NCBI GenBank assembly: GCA_019918135.1
Contig: WBZZ01002344.1
Location: forward strand, 162,971 to 226,970
Length of the DNA: 64,000 nt
Source of the DNA: Paulinella micropora
Taxonomy: Eukaryota; Cercozoa; Imbricatea; Euglyphida; Paulinellidae
Direction of reading: 5' to 3'
Shown: piece after piece, positions 54,461 through 64,000 of the stretch
Layout of the letters: each line of letters starts with the position of its first letter
Numbering within the stretch: position 1 is the stretch's first letter
The notes under the pieces: model-generated
The model's database searches: none
What the model was told of the DNA's origin: nothing
Seen by the model: only the letters and a program-made list of their open reading frames with translations
Translations under genes and position numbers: made by a program

Positions 54461-57400
54461 TCACTGCCTTCGTCGTCTGGCGCGGATTTCTTTGCCTGGT
54501 GGAGGACCACCAACAAAAGTCAGATCGAACTTTGACTGTTCGAGAATGTCCCAGATCTTATTAGGGATTCCGCCCAACGATAATTCAAAAGGGACATCAA
54601 GCACTCCTCTTGGCAGTGTCTGAATGGTCCACGCAGTGTAATCCTTGTCTCTGGGAGTAATTGTATCATCCCATGTCTCGAGACTTTTTGCGTCTTTATA
54701 TACTGGCAGATAATGTCTTGCCTTTGGAACCTCAACCGGGTCCATACTTCTCCAGAACTGGAGTATCGGTTGTACTATCTTTGCGGCTGATGATATTTTG
54801 AGTGTCCGTGTGACACGCATCTGTCGTGGGACCGCCACGACCCGCATCAAGTATAAGTCTGAGAGAGTGTCATCAGCGACATGTTGTTCCGCTGGTCTCA
54901 TCAGATAGAAAACATTTTTCACCCATGCGATGGTTGCTATCGCATCGCCTTCCTTCCATCGCTCATGGACAATCTCAACGTTGCCCGCGTTTGGGTCAGT
55001 GTCCGTCCCCTCCTCCTCCTGGTGGACGTCCTTTGATCTCATCGACCTCATCGCCTTCCTCGGTTGGTCGTTGATAAGATCATTCCGCGCTCTCCTTAGC
55101 TGCGCCTCTGTGATCTTCTCCTTCTTTCCGCTATGCTCTCGCGGAGACTTGGACTGAGTCCCCACCGCGCTTATGCGGTCAGTCTTCTCCTTGCTGTCCA
55201 CCTCACTCTCCTCCTTCTCAGCTATCGGTACCCGATAAGCATCGTCTTGGTCTATGCCAGCCTCCTTGTGGATGGGCGGCACCTCTTTGAAATCATCCTT
55301 CATCCGTTTTAACGCCTCCTCAACGGATTCATCTTCCAGTAAGAAGGGATCATACTTAATCAGCCTTCTTACATTCACAATTTGCATCTTCCCTCTACCC
55401 CTGATCTTGTAATTCAGAGGTCCCGTCTGTTCCATAATCTGATAAGGTCCTTTCCAGTGAGTGAACAGCTTAGAGCTGACTCCCTTCGGGACTTGAGGAT
55501 GGTACAATAGTACAATATCCCCGACCTGGAACTTGATCTGATCCAAGTGCGCTTGTCGCACCCCTTCAGCATCAGTCTTTCGGCGCTCCGCCTCTCTATG
55601 CGCCCTGACTATTTGTTCCGCCTCCATCTTCACTCTAAGTCTCATCCCAAACAACTCATCCGCATCCGCCCAAGTGTCTTTTGGGTGAAGGAGCGAAGTC
55701 GGGATATCAGGCTCACGCCCATATACTAACTGATATGGCGAGATTGAGCTCTTCGAGCCTCCTAACGCCGTAGAGGGTAGACAGTTCATTGCAAACGCAA
55801 ATGATGGTGCTGCCTCGACCCATGCTCTTTGATTCTCCTTCTTCGTGCAATACATCTTTAGCGAGGCTTTGAGGGGTCTGTGTACCCGCTCGATTTTCCC
55901 ATTTGCTCGCGGGTTATAGGCAGTAACATATTGCCATTTCATCCCGTAATACTTAGATAGTTTGTCGATGACCTCGTTATTAAAGTCCGAGCCTCGATCA
56001 GAACATATCTTTCTTGGTACTCCGATCTGTGAGATGATCCTATCGATCAGCGCCTCGGCCGTCGTCTTGCCGGTAACGTCTTTGACAGGGATGATCCACA
56101 CATAGTTGGTGGCTCTGTCAATAGCCGTAAGGAGGTATTTGTAACCATCCTTCGATTCTGGGAAAGGTCCCACATGATCAATGTGTATAAACTCAAACAT
56201 CCCCGCATGAAGAGGAAATTCGCCAATCAGGCCGAAATTTGCCTTCAGTGGTGTTTTGTTTATCTTGCACGGGATGCATGCATCCACCGCCTGATCTATC
56301 TCCTCCTTCATCTTCTTCCACCAGAATCGCCTCGCTACGAACATATGAGTTCGTTGTCGACCCGGATGCGCCAAAAGTGGGCAATTGTGGGCTGCGACAA
56401 ATATAAATCGTCTCAGACTCTCCGGTACCCAAAGGGTCCATTTGTCCGGCTGTGACGCATAGCGACCGTGAAGGCCCTTGTACCACAGTAGACCATCTCT
56501 CCATCCCATCTCCTTCATCTGATCTTTGATCGCTTTCGTCATCCGTAGCTCATCCGGGTTCTGATATAACTGTATCAGTTCTTTAAACTCCGGATCTTGA
56601 GCCTGTTGTTGCCTCCATGCGGTAGGCGAGGCTATATGGATAGTACCATCTTCTAGCCGTACCCCGATTCTTTCCGGGTCATCGTCTAGGTCACTTCTCC
56701 GCTCTTGAGGAGGCTCCGCATAAACTTCCTGCGTCTCCTCTTCCTCTCTTATGTTCGCCTTCGCATTCTCATATACCTCATAGGACCACTCAGCGTCCTC
56801 CTGGGTATGTAGCTCACAACATATCCCGTGATCCGGGCCTTGTGGACTGTACCGTAGACCTGTGCGGTCATATCGGACTCCACTCGCCATCTCCATCGCC
56901 TCAATGTGGCTGACCTCATACACCTTGTCAGTGGACAAGTCTTCCATCTCCACCGTGGACACCAACGCCGATACTTCTGAGTTAAACTCTAGCCTAGAGA
57001 GGCTATCAGCGACCACATTTCGCTTTCCCGGTAGATGGACCATTGTAAAATCGAAACAAGACAAGAACGCTTGCCACCGCGCCAGCCGTCCCGTCTGTTC
57101 ATGATTCATCAACCATAACAGGTTATGATGATCAGTTCTGACAGTAAATTGAGGTCCTCCCCACAAATACTCTCTGAGCCTCTTGAGGGCCCATACTACC
57201 GCCAACGCCTCTCTTTGCCTTGTGCAATAGTTTCTCTCCGCCGCACACAACTTCCTACTAATAAACATGATTGGGCGTAATTTCTTCTCCTCATCCTCTT
57301 GTTGTAATACAGCCCCAATCGCAAACTTAGATGCGTCTGTATCGACTACGAATTGTTTCGTAAAGTCGGGCATCGTTAACACCAGTCCTCCGTCTTTCGG

Positions 57401-58378
57401 GTCTTTGTAAATGAGATCTTTGAGCGCATGAAACGCTTGCAAAGCCTCTTCGTCCCACTTCTCAAAGTCTCCAAAATCTATCATTTTCTCCACTTTAGCC
57501 CGTGTTGCACCCCAATCGGGTATAAACTGGCTATAGTATTGCGCCATCGCAAGGAATGAGTGCAATTCAGTGCGGTTCTTCGGTATCGGTCGATTCATAA
57601 TCTCCTCCCTCTTCTCTTTGGATATCGAGACTCGATTATGGGAGATCTCGTACCCTAAGTATGTCACACTCGTCTTGGCAAGTTGACACTTCTTTAGATT
57701 GCACTTCAGGCCAAAAGCTCCGATGCGCCTGAATATATCGGACAAATGATCGATATGCTCCTCCATTGTGTTAGAGTATACGATAATGTCATCGATATAG
57801 CAAAATGCATATTCTCCCGCCTTCTGTCCCCGCCTTCTCATAAAGCCACCGTCAGACAAATCATCGTACTGACTGCTCAACATCTTCTGCATCGCCTTCT
57901 GGAAAAGTCCTGGGGCTTGCTTGAGGCCCATCGGAAGCACTTTCCATTGGTATATTTCCATACCCACCACAAACGCCGTCAGCCATCTGGACTTTTCCTC
58001 CAGTGGTATCTGCCAGAAGCCATTCTTAAGGTCAATGACCGAATAGAATTTTGCATTCCGCAGTACTCTCCTTCCTTCTTCTAATGTCGGGAGAGGATTT
58101 CTCTCTTCCTCCAGCACCTTGTTAACACGAGCATAGTTAACTGTCAGGCGCCATTCTCCTCCTGGCTTCGGCACTATTCTCGGTTGTGAGACTATTGAGG
58201 ATGTTGATCTCTCAATAAAGTCCTCATTGAGCAGCTGTCTTGCTAGCTCCTCCGCTATCTTCGCCTCATGTATACTCAAATTCGCCCTTCGTGGTGCCGG
58301 TGACGGCTCCGCACCCGGTATTTTGTAAATAACCGCAGTGAAATCTTCAGGCTTGACACCACCTGCATGTGGAGGGTC
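54461..58378 (-). CDS. Pol polyprotein: reverse transcriptase, RNase H, integrase
   Basis: The open frame runs from 58378 (entered by frameshift) to TGA-free end at 54461. Numbered from the TTG at 58279: RT with V-I-D-L (Asp83) and Y-I-D-D (161-164); RNase H with V-D-T-D-A-S (Asp313), E357, T-D-H-H (Asp383) and V-A-D-S-L-S-R (Asp425); integrase zinc site His631, His638, Cys668, Cys671; integrase core Asp701, Asp761, Glu797 (K-I-E-R); then a GPY/F-type module with W-K-G-P-Y. All catalytic residues are present. The frame has no ATG near its start and stays open upstream to the protease-frame stop, so it is made as an extension of that frame. The C-terminal 300 residues are charged and unassigned; no clear chromodomain seen. 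Confidence 0.93.
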   Translation of the reverse strand, partial: DPPHAGGVKPEDFTAVIYKIPGAEPSPAPRRANLSIHEAKIAEELARQLLNEDFIERSTSSIVSQPRIVPKPGGEWRLTVNYARVNKVLEEERNPLPTLEEGRRVLRNAKFYSVIDLKNGFWQIPLEEKSRWLTAFVVGMEIYQWKVLPMGLKQAPGLFQKAMQKMLSSQYDDLSDGGFMRRRGQKAGEYAFCYIDDIIVYSNTMEEHIDHLSDIFRRIGAFGLKCNLKKCQLAKTSVTYLGYEISHNRVSISKEKREEIMNRPIPKNRTELHSFLAMAQYYSQFIPDWGATRAKVEKMIDFGDFEKWDEEALQAFHALKDLIYKDPKDGGLVLTMPDFTKQFVVDTDASKFAIGAVLQQEDEEKKLRPIMFISRKLCAAERNYCTRQREALAVVWALKRLREYLWGGPQFTVRTDHHNLLWLMNHEQTGRLARWQAFLSCFDFTMVHLPGKRNVVADSLSRLEFNSEVSALVSTVEMEDLSTDKVYEVSHIEAMEMASGVRYDRTGLRYSPQGPDHGICCELHTQEDAEWSYEVYENAKANIREEEETQEVYAEPPQERRSDLDDDPERIGVRLEDGTIHIASPTAWRQQQAQDPEFKELIQLYQNPDELRMTKAIKDQMKEMGWRDGLLWYKGLHGRYASQPDKWTLWVPESLRRFIFVAAHNCPLLAHPGRQRTHMFVARRFWWKKMKEEIDQAVDACIPCKINKTPLKANFGLIGEFPLHAGMFEFIHIDHVGPFPESKDGYKYLLTAIDRATNYVWIIPVKDVTGKTTAEALIDRIISQIGVPRKICSDRGSDFNNEVIDKLSKYYGMKWQYVTAYNPRANGKIERVHRPLKASLKMYCTKKENQRAWVEAAPSFAFAMNCLPSTALGGSKSSISPYQLVYGREPDIPTSLLHPKDTWADADELFGMRLRVKMEAEQIVRAHREAERRKTDAEGVRQAHLDQIKFQVGDIVLLYHPQVPKGVSSKLFTHWKGPYQIMEQTGPLNYKIRGRGKMQIVNVRRLIKYDPFLLEDESVEEALKRMKDDFKEVPPIHKEAGIDQDDAYRVPIAEKEESEVDSKEKTDRISAVGTQSKSPREHSGKKEKITEAQLRRARNDLINDQPRKAMRSMRSKDVHQEEEGTDTDPNAGNVEIVHERWKEGDAIATIAWVKNVFYLMRPAEQHVADDTLSDLYLMRVVAVPRQMRVTRTLKISSAAKIVQPILQFWRSMDPVEVPKARHYLPVYKDAKSLETWDDTITPRDKDYTAWTIQTLPRGVLDVPFELSLGGIPNKIWDILEQSKFDLTFVGGPPPGKEIRARRRRQ

Positions 58379-58382
58379 AAAA
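58377..58382 (-). promoter_or_regulatory. Candidate +1 ribosomal frameshift site UUU-UGA
   Basis: The protease-region frame ends A-T-T TTT TGA C. Reading TTT then skipping one base (GAC) enters the pol frame, which is open from that point. A TTT followed by TGA is the kind of +1 shift context known from antizyme genes. The exact abutment of the two frames at this site is the main evidence. Confidence 0.55.
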
Positions 58383-60242
58383 AATTTCCTTGTTCGCCTC
58401 TAATTTGGCTTTTAAAAGCTCCTTCTCCTTCTCCGTGCCTACTCCTTCTTCCAATATTTTCCGCGCCGCCTCTTGAAAATCTTCATCAGACATCTGCTTA
58501 TGCTGCTTGAGGGGTTCTCTGTCCTCCTCCAAGCCTAAGTCCTCTTCCGAGACATCATCTAGGCCCGTCTTTTCATACGTGACCGTGTCCGGCTCATCAT
58601 CTTTACCGAGCTCCACCAGCATGTCAATGAGTCTCGCGTATTGCAAAGGAGCTTTACGGGTGTAAAAACCATCAAAGCATGTGAATGCTTGCGGTATCAA
58701 TTTCAACTTGTCGAGGTCTCTGAGCTTCCGCTTGTATGCACTGCTCTGCTCACGAGTTCCCATACGACAAGCCACCACTAGCTGTTGCTTGCGAGAGGGT
58801 ACCGGTATAGGATGATCAATAAGCCGGTCCCTTATTTCCTGCGCCCATATCGCCTTCTCATTATATGGCAGGATAATAGTATACGGCTTATTATTTTCGA
58901 ATAAAGTCCGTAAGCATTTCTTCACTTCAGACAGTGAACGCGGCCACGTGGGCTCGTCACCCCAGAAATCAGTAATAAAACTTTTAATAGTTTCTGGTGG
59001 AGTATCCGGGATTCGCCCCGTTCTCCTTGGTACAAACGCCTCCCTTTTTTCTTCTCCTACTTTCGCATGGAAACAGTATCCGTTAGTAATATGGACATCT
59101 GTTCCTACTCCTTCCGCGAATCTCGCCAACGACGGGCTTCTTTGTGCGACACATATAATCTCCTCCTTTCGCTTCTCGATTAAGTCATCAATAGACTTTT
59201 TGTCCCAATGGCATGTCGGAACTGTGACAGTGCACACTTGGGATTCCCAATTGTCGGTCCAGGACAGTTCATCCGGTCTTACGACATGGGGGTGAACGTA
59301 CACCTCAAGTGCCTCATGTGCGATGGCCATCTTTTTGTGATCCGTCGCTAGACTCAGCTCATAAGCCTCATAAGAGTCAGTAGCGTTGAAGGGATCAATA
59401 TCGTTCTCTTCTCCTCTTTTTACTCCATATATCACTCGCCGTGCGGCGCAATCAATCACAGCCCCCATCGTAGCCAATTGGTCATACGATAGTAATATTG
59501 ACCCGTGGTAACCGGGGACGACATAGAGGTCCATACGGTATACTCGTGCGGATTTCAATTTAAAGGTCAGTGTGATGATTCCCGTGATATCCGTCCGGCT
59601 GCTCACTCCTTTGAGAGTGCCCGTTGACTTTTTCATATTTCCGTCCACCCAGTCCCGGTATCGATTAAAAAACTTCCTGCCGACAATATTAATATTCGCC
59701 ATCGTATCATTACCAACTTTTAATATTGTCTTCAATGTTTCACAATAAAGTTCCGTATAACACAGAGCATCGGGCCTGTGTATATTGGCTGCGAGAACAA
59801 GAACTTTACGTTCCAAATTTTGGAGTCTTGTCTCTAAGTTTTTCAACTCCTCCTTCTTCTCCTCCTGCTTCACCTCATTAACATTTTTATTATTCTGCGG
59901 TACTGGTGCGTTTACTATTTGAGCGACATTGTCTTGTGGTACTTGAGTACACACATTGTCTTTTTGCTCGCCACCCGCCGCGACCGTAGACATTGAGTCT
60001 GTTCGTGGTTGTTTGCTTGGCCGAGGCGATACGTCTGCCATTGGCCTCCTCGCCTCCATCGCAAGTCTCGCCTTCCTATTTGCATCAGTTATCATTGGTA
60101 ACCGTGCTGTATGAACGGGTATGAGACTACCTTGGGGCTGCAGTCTCTGTGTACCCACATCTTTGTTTTCACATAGAGGAAGCGTTGGCCCAGTCTGCAC
60201 AACAGCATTAGAAAGCACTGTGACTTTAGGGTTAAACTTCAC
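58377..60242 (-). CDS. Protease-region frame (retropepsin-like) of the retroelement
   Basis: A 621-codon frame whose first in-frame start-like codon is GTG at 60242, overlapping the gag stop (60239) in GTGA, in the -1 frame relative to gag. It is probably made by frameshift or reinitiation. Seen: a Pro/Gln-rich N-terminus, a coiled-coil-like Lys/Glu segment (124-150), then V-G-N-D-T-M-A-N-I-N (Asp179) followed by S-I-L-L-S-Y-D-Q-L-A-T-M-G-A-V-I-D. That layout is of a retropepsin-like fold, D-(S/T)-G-A ... I-L-L-G-x-D, but both glycines of the standard motifs are replaced (D-T-M-A; L-L-S-Y-D). Activity is therefore uncertain. The C-terminal 300 residues are unassigned. Confidence 0.65.
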   Translation of the reverse strand: MKFNPKVTVLSNAVVQTGPTLPLCENKDVGTQRLQPQGSLIPVHTARLPMITDANRKARLAMEARRPMADVSPRPSKQPRTDSMSTVAAGGEQKDNVCTQVPQDNVAQIVNAPVPQNNKNVNEVKQEEKKEELKNLETRLQNLERKVLVLAANIHRPDALCYTELYCETLKTILKVGNDTMANINIVGRKFFNRYRDWVDGNMKKSTGTLKGVSSRTDITGIITLTFKLKSARVYRMDLYVVPGYHGSILLSYDQLATMGAVIDCAARRVIYGVKRGEENDIDPFNATDSYEAYELSLATDHKKMAIAHEALEVYVHPHVVRPDELSWTDNWESQVCTVTVPTCHWDKKSIDDLIEKRKEEIICVAQRSPSLARFAEGVGTDVHITNGYCFHAKVGEEKREAFVPRRTGRIPDTPPETIKSFITDFWGDEPTWPRSLSEVKKCLRTLFENNKPYTIILPYNEKAIWAQEIRDRLIDHPIPVPSRKQQLVVACRMGTREQSSAYKRKLRDLDKLKLIPQAFTCFDGFYTRKAPLQYARLIDMLVELGKDDEPDTVTYEKTGLDDVSEEDLGLEEDREPLKQHKQMSDEDFQEAARKILEEGVGTEKEKELLKAKLEANKEIF

Positions 60243-62974
60243 AGTCTTCTCCTTCCTCTCTTCTTCCCCCTCCAGTCATTCCACCACCTCGAAACGATTA
60301 CCTTGAGTAGTGTCCGGGTAGGATGACGTATCGGTCTCCGAGGCAGTGTTGTAGGCCTGAGCTCGACCGAAATTGGGTTGGAGCTTGCCCACGAGCCTCC
60401 TCCTCCTCTGGGTGGGGGGGCTGGAGCTCGAACAGCTCTCCCTCCATAAGGGGTATATCCCCGACCTCCTCCTCTTCCTCTCTGAGGGGTTCCCTGCCAC
60501 CTCGAGGCTCCTCTCCATGTTCCTCGTCCTCGTCCTCCTCCTCCTCCTCCTCCTCGTCCTCCTGCTCCTGCTCCTCCTTCTCGTCCTCTTTGAGAGGCCT
60601 TTAAGTTCTTTTGTCTCTCCCTTTCCTCCTTCTTCTCCTTCATCCTCTTCATGTAGGTAATGATTGCCTCTCGTAACTCCTCATCATCACACATATTGGC
60701 ATACCAACCTTCGTTCACAGCGGCAATCTGAAGCATATTGAAAAGGCCCGGTTCCTTGCCTTCCGTCCTGCTCAGAAAATTTGCCCTTGCTGTTGGGTTC
60801 TGCCTATCATGATTGAAAGAGCAGTCTCTGTTCTCCATCTGTGCCTTACACTGCAAGCCCGCGAACCACCTCCAACATGCGGTCTTCAGGTCTGGCTCTC
60901 TCTGTCTCTTCCAACCGGCAACTCTGTTTGTGTACGTGGCTTGTGCGCCAACAGGTACACCGCCTGCCTGTGCCGTATGTGCCTCCGTGAGCGAGTCCAT
61001 GTTTGAGCATGCACTCATCACTTCTTGAAACAGTGCTGACGGAGCAACGCTTTGAACCGTATTTTCGAACACGTGTGTCTCGAGGAAGTTCTTGGACTTC
61101 ACTGAGCTAAACGTCGAGCATTGTTGTATGAGCTGAGTAAGCTTACTCGGGTTAACTGTGTGTAACGCCGAAAAGAAATAGAGGATGATCGACTTGCGGC
61201 CATAGAATAGCCCATAGGAGGAAACTACCTCCGTAAGGGTCGCCGCCAAGCCAACAGCACTCCTCAAACTCATCGCCACTGTCTCAAAGATTTCAAATCC
61301 TATGAGAGTACCAGTGCAGAGATGCTGGTATCCATGAGATTGAAAATATGAAATGAGTGTGGCCACCGCCAGTTCACACTGAGCGTCTAGGCCTGTTGCA
61401 TTGTTTCTCTTAATCTCCTCCTTCTTTCTCAAAAACTTGTACTGTGTCAGATCAAATCCCTCCGAGACTAGAGATTGGTCAAAAACAGTAACAAGGGCCT
61501 CGTATTCCTGCGTTTCGTCGCAAGGAAAAGCCTTCATGCAGGCATTGATCTCTTTGAGCTTGCTCAAAAGCGAAGCATCAGAGTCTTTGTCTGAGCTCGT
61601 CTTGGCATATAGCATGAGACTTGCCACTCCTCCTTTCTTCCCCTTGAAGGCATTTATGATGTTCTGTCTGTCCTTCTTCTCCGTGTTTGTGACCACCACC
61701 GTAGTTGAGCCCGAGGGTGCAGGGGCTGGTGGGGCAGGAGCTGGTGGGGTCAAATATGTCGGAGGGTGTGTCTTTGCACCACTCACTTTTGCTTTCATTC
61801 TTTCCAGTCTCATCGTCTTCTCGAACTCCTCATTCTCTTTCGCCTTCTTCTTCTCAGATATCACCAGCTTTTGAGCATGAGTGATAAAGGCCACCAATTC
61901 AGAAGCAGATCTGAGAAAATTATATTTCTCCACATATTGGTCAACACCTGCTTTGTTGGCGACCGGTGGTGCGTTACTAAGTGATTTAAGGACAGAGTGA
62001 TCCTTGGTAGGAATCCATCTCTTCCATGCCTCCTTGTGCAGTAACGCACCCATCAACAGTCTGATCTTGGTCAGAACTCTGTCGGTCTTCTCTAACTCAT
62101 CAATCACAGGATGAGTTTCTCCTGCTGCCTTAATGCTTTTTTCCATCTCTGCCTTCCCCTCCTCCAAGGCCTTTATTTCCATTGTAAAAAAATGAAATAT
62201 GCCACTCGAGTTTTTCGAACCCAGATTGGTCTTCATTTTTGTTACATCGACTGCCTCCTGACCAGTCGCGAGGAATCTGGCCGTTGCTCTTGGGTTTGTG
62301 TACTGGAGGTAACCCTCACATCGTGGGCCGTATGTACGTTCCCAAATCAGGGTTTGAGTGTACACCCCAAAGATAGCATCGAGTAATTCAAGGTGGGTGT
62401 GTGTGTCCCCAAACTTGATATGCTGTATCTTCTTTCTCTCTTCTGGATCAGAGACCAGTTTGCCGAGGAGCTGTGCTGTGTTTGATAATAGGATATAGAC
62501 ATCCTTTTTAGCACGACTTTTCTCTCTTCTTTGATCCTGAGGGATCCACACATAGGTATCCTTCTCTACCCCCATCTTGTTATCAAACTCTTCTTTAGTG
62601 AGGTCATAGTGGTCTTGCACCCACTGTTGTTCCTCCACTGTGATCTCCTCTCCATCACTATGAATCAAGTCGATCATTTTTCGTCCTCCTCCTCCCGTGT
62701 AGGCAGGTGGTAAGGGATTACCATATGCTCCTCCTCCTCCCGTCTCTTCTTGTTCAAATCCTCCTTCATCTTCGTCTCCTCCATATCTTCCTTCATCATC
62801 CCAGCCCTCTTCTACTCCTCCTCCTACTCCTTCATCTCCTCCTCCTCCTTCATTCAATCCTCCTCCTCCTCCTTCATTCAATCCTCTTCCTCCTCCTCCT
62901 CCTCCTGCTTCTTCTTCTTCTCTTCTTTGATCTGCCTCCGAGAATTCACTCACTTCGGCGGTCTCTGTCGACAT
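60239..62974 (-). CDS. Gag-like protein with CCCH zinc finger and RGG tail
   Basis: 911 codons from the ATG at 62974. Gly/Glu-rich low-complexity N-terminus (about 100 residues), a long helical body, a Pro/Ala-rich linker near residue 410, then C-W-R-W-F-A-G-L-Q-C ... C-S-F-N-H (Cys700 onward), a C-x8-C-x8-C-x3-H finger. Most Gag proteins use the short C-x2-C-x4-H-x4-C knuckle, so this is unusual. The tail is Arg/Gly-rich (R-G-R-G-T-W-R-G), typical of RNA binding. It should package the element RNA. The plus-strand poly-Leu/Ser frames opposite are shadows of the Gly/Arg codons. Confidence 0.75.
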   Translation of the reverse strand: MSTETAEVSEFSEADQRREEEEAGGGGGGRGLNEGGGGGLNEGGGGDEGVGGGVEEGWDDEGRYGGDEDEGGFEQEETGGGGAYGNPLPPAYTGGGGRKMIDLIHSDGEEITVEEQQWVQDHYDLTKEEFDNKMGVEKDTYVWIPQDQRREKSRAKKDVYILLSNTAQLLGKLVSDPEERKKIQHIKFGDTHTHLELLDAIFGVYTQTLIWERTYGPRCEGYLQYTNPRATARFLATGQEAVDVTKMKTNLGSKNSSGIFHFFTMEIKALEEGKAEMEKSIKAAGETHPVIDELEKTDRVLTKIRLLMGALLHKEAWKRWIPTKDHSVLKSLSNAPPVANKAGVDQYVEKYNFLRSASELVAFITHAQKLVISEKKKAKENEEFEKTMRLERMKAKVSGAKTHPPTYLTPPAPAPPAPAPSGSTTVVVTNTEKKDRQNIINAFKGKKGGVASLMLYAKTSSDKDSDASLLSKLKEINACMKAFPCDETQEYEALVTVFDQSLVSEGFDLTQYKFLRKKEEIKRNNATGLDAQCELAVATLISYFQSHGYQHLCTGTLIGFEIFETVAMSLRSAVGLAATLTEVVSSYGLFYGRKSIILYFFSALHTVNPSKLTQLIQQCSTFSSVKSKNFLETHVFENTVQSVAPSALFQEVMSACSNMDSLTEAHTAQAGGVPVGAQATYTNRVAGWKRQREPDLKTACWRWFAGLQCKAQMENRDCSFNHDRQNPTARANFLSRTEGKEPGLFNMLQIAAVNEGWYANMCDDEELREAIITYMKRMKEKKEERERQKNLKASQRGREGGAGAGGRGGGGGGGRGRGTWRGASRWQGTPQRGRGGGRGYTPYGGRAVRAPAPPPRGGGGSWASSNPISVELRPTTLPRRPIRHPTRTLLKVIVSRWWNDWRGKKRGRRRL

Positions 62975-63740
62975 GATGTCGTAGTAGTGATCAACAGGAG
63001 GACAGTGTCAGCTCCTATGTTTGGTTTTTGTTCGTTTGTGTTCTGTTCCTCCTTCAGTCGATTGACTAGTGAAGAGAGAAACTAATAGAGAGGGTAGGAT
63101 AAGATTCCCTGTCCTCTATGAAACACTGTTTGTATGTTTGTTTTTGTTTGAGAAAAATAGTCTTTGAGACTTTCTCCGATTTCTTGTTCTCCTTACTCAG
63201 ATTACTTTCTCCTCCTTCTTTTCTATATTGTATCTAGTATGAGGCACTTGGACCTACACACAGATAGTAATAGAGAAGCTAGAAAAGCTCTCCTTGAGAA
63301 GTCGACAGTCGGTCGGATAGGTTCTCAGACCTACCTTTAGAAAACGATCAGAGATTTGCAAAAATACTCTGACGTATGTGTGAGATAATGCAGATAAATG
63401 CACAAACTAGAAGGGTAGAGTGTTGTGCTCCTGTCCCTATGCTTGTTTGTGTTTTGTGTGTGTTCCTTCACTCTTCTGTCCACCTCCTTCTTCTTGGTCT
63501 CTGTGTGAGAACAGCAAGAACGACAGAGAGTTTGTATCTGATGTCTCCTTGTGAGCACACAGATACTGATTGGGCTAGAGGGTACGAGACACCTGCTTGA
63601 GACCAATCAAATTATTTGTTTTGTGAAAGAGTTATGAGGGAGCTGTGTTGGAGTATTTGTTTTCGTCTGACGTCCCCGTGTGAGACAGGTCAGTGAAAAT
63701 TCACTCTGTTGCCTGTGTGGCAAAGCAGAAAGAAATCACC
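62975..63740 (-). other. Retroelement 5' leader
   Basis: About 770 bases between the primer binding site and gag. No gene seen; it may hold packaging signals. Confidence 0.5.
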
Positions 63741-63758
63741 CTAGTGATGTGGACTCCA
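63741..63758 (-). promoter_or_regulatory. tRNA primer binding site
   Basis: Two bases after the LTR edge the minus strand reads TGGAGTCCACATCAC, beginning with the TGG expected to pair with a tRNA 3' CCA. The tRNA identity cannot be given from memory. Confidence 0.55.
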
Positions 63759-63760
63759 AA

Positions 63761-64000
63761 TGTAATGCCCCCAACGATAGCTCGTAAAAAGTCGGTAATA
63801 CAACCAAACACAGTCCTCAAGAATGAGAATGATGTCTCGTTGTATTAGCTCAGTGAAGCCAAAAAGGAAAACGGCAACAGACCAGGAATAAAATGGCATC
63901 AGGTCCAATCCGGACAAATAATACTGAAAAACAAGCTGGTGCACCTGTCACCAGGAAAAGGTACTTTTTACCGGCTATCCGGGGGTGATGCCTACAATTA
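63761..64000 (-). repeat. 5' LTR, truncated by window edge
   Basis: Starts TGTAATGCCCCC and matches 53383-53621 with a few differences (for example CTG/CGG, and T-run and G-run length). Confidence 0.9.

Larger units (their letters stand above)
53383..64000 (-). mobile_element. Ty3/gypsy LTR retrotransposon (right LTR cut by window edge)
   Basis: Coding strand is minus. LTRs start TGTAATGCCCCC at 53383 and 63761 and are nearly identical over the visible 240 bases (a handful of differences), so the insertion is fairly young. Order in the sense direction: LTR, primer binding site, leader, gag (62974-60239), protease region (60242-58377), pol (58378-54461), LTR. RT, then RNase H, then integrase is the Ty3 order. 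All three frames are open, unlike the provirus it sits in. Confidence 0.92.

Noticed and set aside
60323-63085. Plus-strand Leu/Ser-rich frames
   Set aside because: Antisense shadows of the Gly/Glu/Arg-rich gag codons.
1-64000. tRNA, rRNA genes or CRISPR arrays
   Set aside because: No cloverleaf-like T-arm context, rRNA motif or regularly spaced short repeats seen; the only tandem repeats are the ones listed.

Overview
The window is nuclear DNA of a single-celled eukaryote or alga (species not determinable from the sequence). Spliceosomal introns of about 50-77 bp, a Ty3/gypsy LTR retrotransposon, microsatellites and a large terminal-inverted-repeat DNA transposon rule out a prokaryote. Its core is an integrated, decaying polinton-like virus (PLV) or virophage-type provirus. 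The virus genes are AT-rich; the flanking and transposon sequence is more GC-rich.

Layout. (1) 1-3.7 kb: host or other mobile DNA, with a partial intron-bearing minus-strand gene resembling a family A (TV-Pol-like) polymerase palm, degenerate tandem repeats, a microsatellite and a near-perfect 189-bp-arm inverted repeat. (2) About 4.0-8.1 kb: left part of the provirus, with small basic and zinc-binding proteins, a broken archaeo-eukaryotic-type primase and a D5-like SF3 helicase. (3) 8135-45547: a 9574-bp internal block of the provirus present three times in direct tandem. Each copy carries a hypothetical protein, a minor fibre-type protein, a very long tail-fibre-like gene ending in a Peptidase_S74 chaperone domain, a membrane protein, Cys-rich small proteins, a DUF5754-like protein, a phospholipase A2-bearing virion-type protein and the 5' end of a Pro-rich gene. 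Copy 1 is split by an 8690-bp transposon (9527-18216; 556-bp TIRs; 4-bp target duplication GTAG) that carries a DDE-type transposase gene with a SAP domain and a second, multi-exon gene. (4) 45548-53382: right part of the provirus, with packaging ATPase, major capsid protein, minor capsid (penton-type) protein, a second fibre-type protein and a tyrosine recombinase. (5) 53383-64000: a Ty3/gypsy element on the minus strand (gag, protease, pol, both LTRs, the right one cut by the window edge), inserted into the recombinase gene.

Counted once, the provirus is about 20 kb, a normal PLV size, with a complete morphogenesis set (ATPase, double- and single-jelly-roll capsid proteins, fibres, PLA2) plus replication (primase/helicase) and integration (tyrosine recombinase) genes. 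Many genes carry single-base frameshifts or in-frame stop codons, so it looks like a degraded endogenous virus. The Ty3 element looks intact. Some single-base breaks lie in homopolymers and could be sequencing errors. The order of events that fits best is: virus integration, decay, two rounds of internal tandem duplication (copies 2 and 3 are the closest pair), then transposon insertion into copy 1. The Ty3 insertion came at an undetermined time.
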